64,000 bases of DNA from Planctomycetaceae bacterium. GTDB lineage: Bacteria; Planctomycetota; Phycisphaerae; Phycisphaerales; UBA1924. Positions 1 through 7,572 of the stretch are shown here, in pieces. The DNA lies in assembly GCA_027487735.1 (NCBI GenBank), contig JAIYDA010000001.1, positions 1 to 64,000 of the forward strand, in the 5' to 3' direction. The translations under genes were made by a program, and so were the position numbers. The notes under the pieces were generated by a model. That model was not told the origin of the DNA. It ran no database searches and was given only the letters and a program-made list of their open reading frames with translations. How positions within the stretch are numbered: position 1 is the stretch's first letter; each line of letters begins with the position of its first letter.

Positions 1-219
1 GAGACGCACGTCAGCCAGTCGCTGGATCGCCTGATCGCGAAGCTGCGCGAGGTCGTGAGCTTCGCGGGGGACATGGGGGCGGAGCTGGGCGACGTGCGCA
101 AGTCCATCGTGCACACGCAGGATGTCTTCGCTGGGCGGGGGGCCGCCACCGAGGGCGAGCTGGATGCGGACGAAGCCGCAACGCTCGCGGAGGAGATGCT
201 GAAACGGGCGACGTCGTAG
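1..219 (+). CDS. 3' end of an unrecognised gene (partial)
   Basis: An open frame enters from the left edge and ends at TAG 217-219, giving 72 residues. The tail is charged and alanine-rich with helix-forming heptads, ending KRATS. It lies 160 bases upstream of rbfA on the same strand, where infB is often found, but the tail does not resemble the IF-2 C-terminus. I do not recognise the family. It is called coding because the frame is uninterrupted and has GC-rich third positions like its neighbours. Confidence 0.5.
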   Translation, partial: ETHVSQSLDRLIAKLREVVSFAGDMGAELGDVRKSIVHTQDVFAGRGAATEGELDADEAATLAEEMLKRATS

Positions 220-241
220 CTGCGTGCTTCGCTTGCGTCGC

Positions 242-283
242 TTTGCTTTTGTGACTTTGCTTCTGTGACTTTGCTTCTGTGAC
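242..283. repeat. 14-bp tandem repeat, three units
   Basis: Three consecutive 14-bp units of the form TTTGCTTYTGTGAC occupy 242-255, 256-269 and 270-283; the second and third are identical. The array begins 23 bases after the stop codon of the preceding gene and is followed by a fourth, broken start of a unit. It is probably a slipped-strand expansion with no coding role. Confidence 0.8.
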
Positions 284-302
284 TTTGTTGGCTTGTTCCG
301 GT

Positions 303-354
303 TGCCTGTCTCCTGTCGCTTGTCCCCTGTTTCCTGTTTCCTGTCTCCTGTCTC
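303..354. repeat. pyrimidine-rich heptamer repeat upstream of rbfA
   Basis: This stretch is built from degenerate CCTGTYT heptamers on the plus strand and is almost free of A. It stops about 25 bases before the rbfA start. A purine-rich stretch of complementary character (about 745-780) forms the 3' end of rbfA, so the gene is bracketed by opposite-strand versions of the same low-complexity composition. A related purine-rich stretch occurs at about 2895-2940. Confidence 0.6.
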
Positions 355-379
355 TCGACCGCCCTCGCTGGTTTCTCCT

Positions 380-784
380 ATGTCGCACAAGTCCGAGCAA
401 TACGCCGCGGTTCTTCTTGACGCACTTCGCAACATCGTGCTGCGGGGTTTCCACGACCCGCGCATCGCGGGGCTCATCACGCTCACGAGCGTGAAGCTCT
501 CGCCCGACTTCAAGCAGGCGACGGTGATGGTGAGCGTGCTGCCCGACGAACAGGCGGAGCTCACGGTGCACGGGCTTCAGGCAGCCCAGCGGCACATTCG
601 CCATGAGCTTGGAAACAAAATCGAGCACCGCTCGCCCCCCACGCTCACGTTCAGGGTTGATACCACGGGCAAGAAGGAAGCCGCGGTGCTGCGGGCACTG
701 CAGAAGGTGGCGATTGAACGCGAGCAGGTCGTAAAGGAAGAGAAGAAGGGGGAGCAGGGAGCGGGGAACGGGGAGCCGGGATGA
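380..784 (+). CDS. rbfA: ribosome-binding factor A
   Basis: RbfA is a single-KH-domain factor that binds the 30S subunit during late 16S rRNA maturation. The 134-residue product matches the family from its N-terminus (SEQYAAVLLDALRNIVLRG) through the conserved DPRI segment at about residue 28, the VSVLPDE strand and the R-H-E-L-G-N region near residue 75. ATG 380 is chosen because the family similarity starts there; a longer in-frame extension to 293 only translates the pyrimidine-rich repeat. The last ~20 residues (lysine and glutamate, then EQGAGNGEPG) lie beyond the usual domain and are encoded by a purine-rich low-complexity repeat, so the tail is probably acquired and dispensable. Confidence 0.9.
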   Translation: MSHKSEQYAAVLLDALRNIVLRGFHDPRIAGLITLTSVKLSPDFKQATVMVSVLPDEQAELTVHGLQAAQRHIRHELGNKIEHRSPPTLTFRVDTTGKKEAAVLRALQKVAIEREQVVKEEKKGEQGAGNGEPG

Positions 785-943
785 ACTTCGGAGGGGGTTT
801 GAGAGGGCGCGCGGTGATGCAGCTGCCGCGCTCACTCAGCTGAGGTGACTTGTGTGCTGGCGTGGCGGGGGGTAGCACGGCCGGGCTGGCGCGGCTCGCG
901 CGGCAGTACAGGGCAGCATTCGCTGCAACGAAAAAAGGGAAAG

Positions 944-1018
944 GGTGATCGGCGGGACTCGAACCCGTAACCCCCGGGATCACAACCCGGTGCTCTAACC
1001 AATTGAGCTACGACCACC
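944..1018 (-). tRNA. tRNA-His (GTG)
   Basis: Read on the minus strand, the sequence folds into a cloverleaf with acceptor GTGGTCG pairing with CGATCAC. A G at position -1 (complement of C1018) faces C73, the identity mark of tRNA-His. The anticodon loop TTGTGAT carries anticodon GTG, and the T-loop is TTCGAGT. The outermost T-stem pair is an A-C mismatch. The 3' CCA is not encoded. It stands alone between rbfA and the methyltransferase gene. Confidence 0.95.
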
Positions 1019-1202
1019 ATCTTGGCCTGCACGACGGTGCGTGCGGGGAGGGAGTTTAGGCAGGCAGGGCCGCCACGCCAAGGCCCGCAACGCCGCGTGA
1101 GGGGCCTGGGGCCGACGTGCACGGGCGGGCCCTCACGGATCCAGCATGCACGGGCAGGCTTTCACGGGCGATGCCAGGCCCTCGCTTCTACACTGCACGA
1201 GC

Positions 1203-2021
1203 ATGACGCTGCTCGCCAAGGTTCTCGCCCGTGTTCGCAACCTCGCTTCGGGCACGCATCGCTCCCCCACCGCTCCTGGGTTCGCGCAGGCCCGGTTTCC
1301 GCAGGCGGTGCTCGACCACGAGAGCAAGTACGGATTCTCGCACGGCGGCTACGTGCTCTCGCCCGGGGCGGAGCCTGTGTATGGCAGCGTCGAGGTCGAG
1401 GTCGGGCGCGTGTGGTATAGCCTGATGATGATGCTCCGCCCGCAGCGCGTGCTCGAGACGGGGACGCACTTTGGCTACAGCACGTGCTGCATCGCAGCGG
1501 CGCTGCGCGACCTGTCGGCGGTGGATGGCAAGCCTCGCGAGCTTGTGACGATCGACCCCGCGCCGATGCCGCACCTGTGGGAGGGGACGGACCTTGCCCC
1601 GTTTATTCGGTGGGTTCCGAAGCTGAGCTTCGATGTCGCGAAGGACTACGCGGGAGAGCGATTCGATGCGCTCGTGCTCGACAGCGACCACAGCTACGAC
1701 ACAATCATGTTCGAACTTATGGCGTTTGAGCCGACGCTGCGCGAGGGGGGCACGCTGCTGCTGCACGACACGCTGTACTTTGATGGCGTGGGGGCTGCGG
1801 TGCGGCAGCTGCGCGAGAACCCGCGGTTTGACTGCGTCACGCTGCCCACGCCCCGCGTGCACCACAACCCCCCCAGGCGCTGCCCGGGCATCACGATCGC
1901 GCACAAGCACAAGGATGGCGAGCCCAGGCTGCGGTATGAGGAGCAGTATCGCGGCTGGAACGACGGGCAGACGCTGACGGAGCCCTACTTGTGGAAGCGG
2001 ACGCGCGAGCGGTTTGCGTAG
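1203..2021 (+). CDS. class I SAM-dependent methyltransferase
   Basis: The 272-residue protein has a Rossmann-type methyltransferase core. Motif I is VLETGTHFGYSTCCIAAAL at about residue 85, a TIDPAP strand follows, and an acidic post-II segment LDSDHSYDT is followed by REGGTLLLHDT. This arrangement matches the Methyltransf_24/O-methyltransferase group, often found with polysaccharide or secondary-metabolite genes. The C-terminal part has a proline/histidine-rich loop and a tryptophan-rich end. The substrate cannot be read from sequence. ATG 1203 is preferred to ATG 1146, because the extra N-terminal residues look non-coding. It is not obviously in an operon. Confidence 0.75.
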   Translation: MTLLAKVLARVRNLASGTHRSPTAPGFAQARFPQAVLDHESKYGFSHGGYVLSPGAEPVYGSVEVEVGRVWYSLMMMLRPQRVLETGTHFGYSTCCIAAALRDLSAVDGKPRELVTIDPAPMPHLWEGTDLAPFIRWVPKLSFDVAKDYAGERFDALVLDSDHSYDTIMFELMAFEPTLREGGTLLLHDTLYFDGVGAAVRQLRENPRFDCVTLPTPRVHHNPPRRCPGITIAHKHKDGEPRLRYEEQYRGWNDGQTLTEPYLWKRTRERFA

Positions 2022-2077
2022 TGCGACGCGGCGTGTCCGTCAACGCGGGCGAAGCGCTCGCGTGCGTCGCAAAGCTC

Positions 2078-2419
2078 TCAGGATGCGACGACTCGGCGAA
2101 CCTCAGGAATGTGGGCCCGCAGGTTTCGCTCGATGCCCACCTGCAGCGTGATGCTGCTGCTGGGGCAGCCCACGCACGCGCCGTGGAGGCGGATGTGCAC
2201 GTCGCCCTCGTTCGTAAGGCCCAGGAGCTCGATGTCTCCACCATCGGCCTGCACGGCGGGGCGAATGAGCTTGATGACGCGATGCACTTTGTCGAGCACG
2301 GGTGAGGCGTGGACAAAGGCGTGATGCGGCACGGCACGCTCGGGGGAGTCTGCCTGTGCTGAGGCCTGCGTGGCAAACGGGGCCTGAGCGAGCGGGATGT
2401 TGGCGCCTTGCGTCGTCAC
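2078..2419 (-). CDS. NifU C-terminal-domain iron-sulfur scaffold
   Basis: The product has the NifU/NfuA C-terminal domain: a helix (LDKVHRVIKLIRPAVQADGG), the DIELLGL strand and the Fe-S binding loop CVGCPSSS with its CxxC pair, ending near IPEVRRVV. It would assemble or carry a [4Fe-4S] cluster for transfer to apoproteins. The frame stays open to ATG 2578, but that would run through the 5' end of tmRNA, so a start downstream of 2492 is required. GTG 2419 (113 residues) is my best guess; no clear ribosome binding site supports it. The N-terminal ~30 residues before the domain are low-complexity. It is divergent from ssrA. Confidence 0.75.
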   Translation of the reverse strand: MTTQGANIPLAQAPFATQASAQADSPERAVPHHAFVHASPVLDKVHRVIKLIRPAVQADGGDIELLGLTNEGDVHIRLHGACVGCPSSSITLQVGIERNLRAHIPEVRRVVAS

Positions 2420-2491
2420 GGGAGAGGATTCTACGCGCGGCGCGAACTGCGGGGTGCGAGCACCGTATAGTCCGCTGATCTTTCTCAACCA

Positions 2492-2844
2492 GGGGCCGAA
2501 CTGGATTCGACCGGGCATGCGACGTTTGGTTGCTGCGCGTCGAGGAGCATGCAAGCCTCGTAAAAAAGTATGCACCACAATGTTTGCCGAGCGTAACTAC
2601 GCTCTCGCGGCCTAATAAAGGCTGCGTGGTCCTCGAGCGATGCTCGATAGCTTGACGACCACAGACTTCGAGCTTGCGGACACCTGAGACCGACAGGGGT
2701 GAACCCGTGAAAAAATGCTGCAGGTAGGGCCATCGCGGAGAGAGCGGGTGATCGCTGCGATGGCTGAGATTAAAACACCCGAGACACGCGTGGACGCGCC
2801 AGACTGACTGTCACGGGACCGGGGTTCGATTCCCCGCGGCTCCA
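2492..2844 (+). ncRNA. ssrA: tmRNA
   Basis: This one-piece tmRNA rescues stalled ribosomes. The 5' end GGGGCCGAACTGGATTCGAC is the conserved tRNA-like half, and GGGGCCG pairs with CGGCTCC at 2837-2843, followed by discriminator A2844. The T-arm GGTTCGATTCC is present and CCA is not encoded. Pseudoknot 1 resembles the E. coli form (GAGGAGCATGCAAGCCTCG). The probable resume codon is GCC at 2586, giving tag AERNYALAA ended by TAATAA, close to the planctomycete/E. coli type. A TATAGT hexamer at 2466-2471 is a possible -10 box. Confidence 0.95.
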
Positions 2845-2854
2845 TTGTTTCGTG

Positions 2855-2876
2855 CGATCTGCCCTTTGGGCGATCG
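2855..2876 (+). terminator. hairpin just after tmRNA
   Basis: CGATC-T-GCCC, loop TTT, GGGC-GATCG forms a 9-bp stem with one bulged T, starting 11 bases after the tmRNA 3' end. There is no U-run, so it could be a 3' processing or weak termination signal. From 2877 to 3087 I see no gene, only a purine-rich stretch of GGGAAC-like heptamers (about 2895-2940). Confidence 0.35.
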
Positions 2877-3087
2877 ACGGCTTCGGCCAGCGGTGCGCGC
2901 GGGGAACAGCGAACGGGGAACAGGGAGCCGGGAACGGCAGGGCCTCAGAGACACACGGTCAGCCACAAGCGATCAGCGAGCGGGAGCGACTGCCCTTGGC
3001 AGGTCGCTCTTCGCTCGTGGCTGCTTGCCCATGTCGCGCGTGACTTCCTTGAAGGCGTGACTTCCCGCAGCGCTGATTCAACTCAAC

Positions 3088-4680
3088 TCAGTTCCGCCCC
3101 TGCCAGCGCGACGCATCGATGTTCGTGATCCCCTTCCAACTGCGGATGCTGCCGCTGCTCTGCATGTTCCAGCAGCCCACGTCGCCCGTGGTGTTGTTGA
3201 TCCACACGATGTCGCTTGAGCTTGGGTTGTCGTCAAAGTCGCCCACGCCCGCCACGCTCCAGCCGCTCGCGAAGGCGATGGGCTGGAACGCGCGAATGCG
3301 GCTGTCGTCGCCCATCAACCAGTTCGCGACAAGGCCCGTGCTGTTGTTCTTCCACAAAATGTCGCAGGTGCCGTCATCGTCAAAGTCGGCGACTGCCTGA
3401 ATCTGCCACGCGCTATCCGCGACGGGCTCGATCTCGCGCCACGTCACCTGCCCAGTGTCGCTCAGCAGCCAGTAGCCGTTTGCGCCGGTGGAGGTATTCC
3501 GCCACAAGAGGTCGGGCATGCCATCACCATTGAAGTCGCCAACGCCCACGGGCGACCACGCGAGGGGCGCACTGCCAATGTCCGCCCAGCCCGAACCGGC
3601 ACTCGTGAAAAACGACGGGAGGAAGCCATTGCTGTCGTCGGTGAGGCGGAAGCGATCGTCGCCCGGGAACGAGGCCGGGGCGACGAAGCGGACGCGCACC
3701 ATGCCATCGCTGTTGCGACGCACGAAGAGATCGTCGCGGCCATCGCCCGTCACGTCGCCCGAACCGATGATGGTGTACTCGCTGGGGTCGAGGCGCGAAG
3801 CGGTGCGATCGTCGTACTGGAATCCCGAGACGTCGGGCCCGGTGCTGGTGCGCGAGAGTTCCCACACGAGGACCATGCCGCGGCTCGCGATGATGTCGCT
3901 GCGGTCGTGCCAGAAGATCGTGCTGCTTCGGCTGTTGTTGCGGTCGCCCCGCGTGGTGCGATTGAAGACGACATCGCGGAAGGTGCCGCGCAGGCTTGCC
4001 GTCTGGCTCGGGCGTGCAAGCACCGCAAAGCCTGCCTTGCCCGGCGTGAACGTGACGTTGCTCGCGGAAATGGTCGCAACCACGATGCCGTCGCGCACAG
4101 CGCGGAGCGTGGCGGTGGTGCCGCTGAGCGAGAAGTCGAGCTTGTAGTCCTCCTCGATGTCAAATGCGGGGATGTTGCCGCTCGCAAGCTGGAGGGCCAT
4201 CGCCCCCGCGCTGGCCTTCTGCGCGATCACGATCGCGCCCGTGTTGGGGTCAAGCAAGCCCAGCAGGCACGCGCCCGTGGTCTCGTTGAAGGCGAGGGTG
4301 AGACCCGGCATGCCGGCGGGGTTGGTCTCGCGCGCGCCGTTCACCTCGGCGCGGATGCGGGCACGGTCGACGAGCTGCGGAGCGAGGGCGACAGCGAAGG
4401 TGACGCCGCCACTGCTTGGGTTGCCGTTCGCTACGAGAAATGCGTGCGGGCGATTGCTGGTGGTGGCGCCGAGCGAGATGTTGGAGTTTGCTTCAGTGCC
4501 ATCGGCGAGATAGGCAAGCACCGTCCAGCTGCGCTGAAAGCCGCCTTGCGTGCACGACTCGCGGAAGTAGCCCTGTGCCAGCGCGGGCATTGCGGGCGCG
4601 CAGAGGCCCGCGGCAAGCGCGAGCAGTGCGGCACCAAAGACAGGGCGTGAGAGACGGCTGCGGGTTGCGTTGGTGTTCAT
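3088..4680 (-). CDS. secreted VCBS/FG-GAP repeat protein (copy 1)
   Basis: This 530-residue exported protein starts at ATG 4680, preceded by AAGGAAG at suitable spacing, and has a signal peptide ending near PALAQ (residue ~36). Residues ~40-240 form an all-beta region with no assigned family. The C-terminal half holds four calcium-loop repeats of the FG-GAP/VCBS type: DVTGDGRDDLF, DFNGDGMPDLLWRN, DFDDDGTCDILWKN and DFDDNPSSSDIVWIN, each followed by a TG..W motif. Such repeats usually build a beta-propeller used in adhesion or carbohydrate binding. It is the tandem paralogue of the next gene (4968-6452) and is related to the protein at 61227-62870. A longer upstream start exists but lacks a signal peptide at its N-terminus. 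Confidence 0.75.
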   Translation of the reverse strand: MNTNATRSRLSRPVFGAALLALAAGLCAPAMPALAQGYFRESCTQGGFQRSWTVLAYLADGTEANSNISLGATTSNRPHAFLVANGNPSSGGVTFAVALAPQLVDRARIRAEVNGARETNPAGMPGLTLAFNETTGACLLGLLDPNTGAIVIAQKASAGAMALQLASGNIPAFDIEEDYKLDFSLSGTTATLRAVRDGIVVATISASNVTFTPGKAGFAVLARPSQTASLRGTFRDVVFNRTTRGDRNNSRSSTIFWHDRSDIIASRGMVLVWELSRTSTGPDVSGFQYDDRTASRLDPSEYTIIGSGDVTGDGRDDLFVRRNSDGMVRVRFVAPASFPGDDRFRLTDDSNGFLPSFFTSAGSGWADIGSAPLAWSPVGVGDFNGDGMPDLLWRNTSTGANGYWLLSDTGQVTWREIEPVADSAWQIQAVADFDDDGTCDILWKNNSTGLVANWLMGDDSRIRAFQPIAFASGWSVAGVGDFDDNPSSSDIVWINNTTGDVGCWNMQSSGSIRSWKGITNIDASRWQGRN

Positions 4681-4967
4681 CGCGTGCTTCCTTGTTGAGT
4701 TGGATTTGGCTTGGTCTGGAATCTGGCCCGTGCGAGAGGCATCGTGCGGCTTGTTGCACGGGCTCAGGTGCATGTGCTGCGCTCGGCTATCGGTGCGAGG
4801 GTGGAGCACGGCGCGCTGTCACGTTGGCAGCGCGCGTGGATATTCGCATTGTTGCGTCCGGAGTTGCGGCGAGCGTGAAAAAAGCCCGCGCTTCCATCCA
4901 AACGCATGGCCCGCAAAATCGCCGCTTTTTCCCGATTTTCTCGTACTCGAACGATCAGCTTCACCGA

Positions 4968-6452
4968 TCAGTTCGAGCCGACCCACACCGTGGGAGGCAG
5001 TGCCGCAAAGGGCTGCCACGCCGCGACGGACAGCCCGCTCATCAACCACGCGCCGATCTGCCCGGTGGCGTCATTCTGCCACAGGAAGTCGACGTCAACC
5101 TCGTCTTCGTCAAAGTCTGCGGCGCCGACCAGGCTGTAGCCAAAGGCGTTGCCCATCGGCACGAAGCTCGTGATGCTCGCGCCATTCATCAGCCACGCAG
5201 CCACGAGGCCCGTCGAGGTGTTCTGCCACACGAGGTCGCTTTTGCCGTCGAGGTTCAGGTCTGCGGCAGACACAAGCTTCCACGCAGGGTCGGTCACGCT
5301 CGTGAGGCCCTGCCAGCGCAGGATGCTCTGACCGTTCATGATCCAGATGCCGTTGGAACCCGTCGTGGGGTTTCGCCACACGATGTCGTTCGTGCCATCG
5401 GCATTAAAGTCGGCAACGCCAGAGAGCTCCCAGCCTGCGGGCGCACTTGGGAGTGGAATCCAGTTGTAGTAGTTGCCGCCTCGCAGCAGCCAGACGATGA
5501 CCTCACCCGTGAGGATGTTGTGCCAGTAGAGGTCGCTCTCGCCGTCCATGTCGAAGTCGCCCGTCGCGCGGACGAACCAGTTGGCGTCTGCCACAACACC
5601 CAGGTCTTGATAGCTAAACGACGCGAGGCCCTGCATCGCCCAGCGGCCGACCTTGCCATTGCTCAGGTTGCGCCAGGCGATGTCGCTGCGGCCGTCGCCC
5701 GTGCAATCGGTGCGGCGGGCAAGGGGCACCGCGAGCACATCGTCGAAGGTCGCGAAGACAGGCGTTGCTGTGCTCGCGGTCGTAAAGATGCCGTAGCCCG
5801 CAACGCCAAAGTCGCCCGCGAAGCTGGTGCTGTCAATGCTCGCGACGGTGGTGCCCGCGGCGACATCGATCATGTTGATGCGGGTGCGATCGGACTGGCT
5901 CAGCACCTCGATGCGATACTCCTTGTTCGCCGCGAAGCCGGTGGCATTGGCGGTCGCAAGGGTCGTCATGGCGCTGAAGCGATTGGTGCGACGCAGGAAC
6001 TGCAGCTGCCCAGTCGTCCAATCGATGGCTGCGAACCACCCCTTGCCCGTGTTGGGGGTGTAGCGGAAGGCAACAAAGGGCGTGCCCACGAAGTTGCTCG
6101 AGAGCGTGGGGTTGATGTTCGCGCGGAGGCAGACGTTCGTCAGCAAGGGCGAGGCGTAGTTGAGGGCGAATGCCGCGCCGTCGTTGTTCGCGGCCCGCTG
6201 GTGGCTCATGGCAACGTAGTTGTCGCCGCAGCAACCGGCGATGCTCACGTTCAGCGTGCCCGTGGGGCTGTTGCCCGTGCCGTCATAGCTCTGGGGGCTG
6301 AAGAGGGCGTAGCGAGCGCCATCGAAGGTGTCTCCCCAGCCTGCGTGGGCAGCAGTGCAGGCAAGCCCGCACGAAGCAACCGCGAGGAGAGCGGCCCGGA
6401 AAGTTGGCGTGGTCTGACAACGCTGCTGAGGAAGGTGCTGAGCCAAACGCAT
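4968..6452 (-). CDS. secreted VCBS/FG-GAP repeat protein (copy 2)
   Basis: The 494-residue protein has a signal peptide (RAALLAVASCGLACTAAHAG, cleavage near residue 37), a beta-rich N-terminal domain with several Cys, then five FG-GAP-type repeats: DCTGDGRSDIAWRN, DFDMDGESDLYWHN, DFNADGTNDIVWRN, DLNLDGKSDLVWQN and DFDEDEVDVDFLWQN, each with a TG....W.M tail. It ends at the propeller, with no dockerin or anchor visible. The gene lies 287 bases upstream of copy 1 on the same strand and is probably a tandem duplicate. The likely role is cell-surface or extracellular binding; the ligand is unknown. Confidence 0.75.
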   Translation of the reverse strand: MRLAQHLPQQRCQTTPTFRAALLAVASCGLACTAAHAGWGDTFDGARYALFSPQSYDGTGNSPTGTLNVSIAGCCGDNYVAMSHQRAANNDGAAFALNYASPLLTNVCLRANINPTLSSNFVGTPFVAFRYTPNTGKGWFAAIDWTTGQLQFLRRTNRFSAMTTLATANATGFAANKEYRIEVLSQSDRTRINMIDVAAGTTVASIDSTSFAGDFGVAGYGIFTTASTATPVFATFDDVLAVPLARRTDCTGDGRSDIAWRNLSNGKVGRWAMQGLASFSYQDLGVVADANWFVRATGDFDMDGESDLYWHNILTGEVIVWLLRGGNYYNWIPLPSAPAGWELSGVADFNADGTNDIVWRNPTTGSNGIWIMNGQSILRWQGLTSVTDPAWKLVSAADLNLDGKSDLVWQNTSTGLVAAWLMNGASITSFVPMGNAFGYSLVGAADFDEDEVDVDFLWQNDATGQIGAWLMSGLSVAAWQPFAALPPTVWVGSN

Positions 6453-6698
6453 AGATCAGATGCTCCCAGCGCGAGCGGTGCTCGCGCAATGTCCGGACGA
6501 ACGCTCGCGCGGAGGCAGCAAGCAGGATGCCCCGCCAGAACCGCGCAGCAGAACCGGTGAAATCATACACGATGCTGGCATTTCGCCGAAGCACGATTGA
6601 GAAACTTGTGACAAATGTGGGCTGGCTTGGGGTCCGAGGCACCGAACAATCTTCGAACCACGGGCGTGCGCGGGGCATTCGCACGCTATGTTCGTGCC

Positions 6699-7550
6699 AT
6701 GCGTTTCTCGTTTCTGGGCACGGGCACCTCGGCGGGCATCCCGATGATCGCGTGCGACTGCGCGGTGTGCACGAGCCCCGACCCGCGCGACAAACGCCTG
6801 CGAACATCTGCGTCGCTGGAGTTTGTTGATGGCGCCGGGCGCGAGCGGGTGATTCTCCTCGACGCCGGGCCCGACCTGCGCGTGCAGGCGATGCGGCAGG
6901 GGCTGCGCCGATGCGACGCGATCCTCCTCACGCACAACCACGTGGACCACTGCTTCGGGCTCGATGAGGTGCGCCGCTTCAACGCGGCGCAGCGCACGGC
7001 GATCGACCTGTTTGCCGACGAGCACACGATGCAGAGCGTGCGGCGAATCTACACGCACATCCTCGACCGCGAGAAGAACGTGAACGACAGCTTCGTCGCC
7101 ACGCTCATCCCGTTCACCATCTCGCAGGGCGACATCGACGCAGGGCGGGCGATCTCGCTGTTTGGGTTGCACGTCACGCCCCTGCACCTGCTGCACGGCA
7201 AGCTGCCCATCCTGGGCTATCGCTTCGACGTTGCGCCAGGCGCGCCCGAGTCGCTGCGCGACGCAGCGGCACGCGTGCTGCCACTCGCATACTGCACCGA
7301 TGTTTCGGGCATTCCGCCCCACACGTTCGGTCGCCTGCGCGGGCTGCGCACGCTGGTGCTCGACTGCCTGCGCGAGCGGGCCCACCCCACGCACCTGCGG
7401 CTGGACGATGCCATCGGGCTCGCGCAGCAGGTGGACGCGGAGGCGACGTACTTCGTGCATATGAGCCACGAGCTGGCGCACGAGGCAACGCAGGCGATGC
7501 TGCCCGAGCGCGTGCAACTCGCCCACGATTGCCTCAGCCTGCCTGCCTGA
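6699..7550 (+). CDS. MBL-fold hydrolase, PhnP-like
   Basis: The 283-residue protein begins FLGTGTSAGIPMIACDCAVC, followed by a basic SPDPRDKRLRTSASL stretch. This Cys-containing N-terminus is typical of PhnP-type metallo-beta-lactamase phosphodiesterases. The metal motif THNHVDH is at about residue 83, with further ligands expected at DAGPDLR and the late H residues (YFVHMSHELAHE). PhnP hydrolyses cyclic ribose phosphates after C-P lyase action, but no phn genes are near, so a general cyclic-nucleotide or RNA-ligand phosphodiesterase role is equally possible. ATG 6699 is chosen because the conserved MRFSFLGTG start lies there. It converges on the debranching enzyme gene with 22 bases between the stops. 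Confidence 0.8.
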   Translation: MRFSFLGTGTSAGIPMIACDCAVCTSPDPRDKRLRTSASLEFVDGAGRERVILLDAGPDLRVQAMRQGLRRCDAILLTHNHVDHCFGLDEVRRFNAAQRTAIDLFADEHTMQSVRRIYTHILDREKNVNDSFVATLIPFTISQGDIDAGRAISLFGLHVTPLHLLHGKLPILGYRFDVAPGAPESLRDAAARVLPLAYCTDVSGIPPHTFGRLRGLRTLVLDCLRERAHPTHLRLDDAIGLAQQVDAEATYFVHMSHELAHEATQAMLPERVQLAHDCLSLPA

Positions 7551-7572
7551 CTGCGGCAGCTGGCCCCCCACT

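Noticed and set aside
4416-6560. 714-codon plus-strand frame over the VCBS gene pair
   Set aside because: It crosses a gene boundary and lacks signal peptide, ribosome binding site and domains, while the minus-strand genes have signal peptides and repeats.
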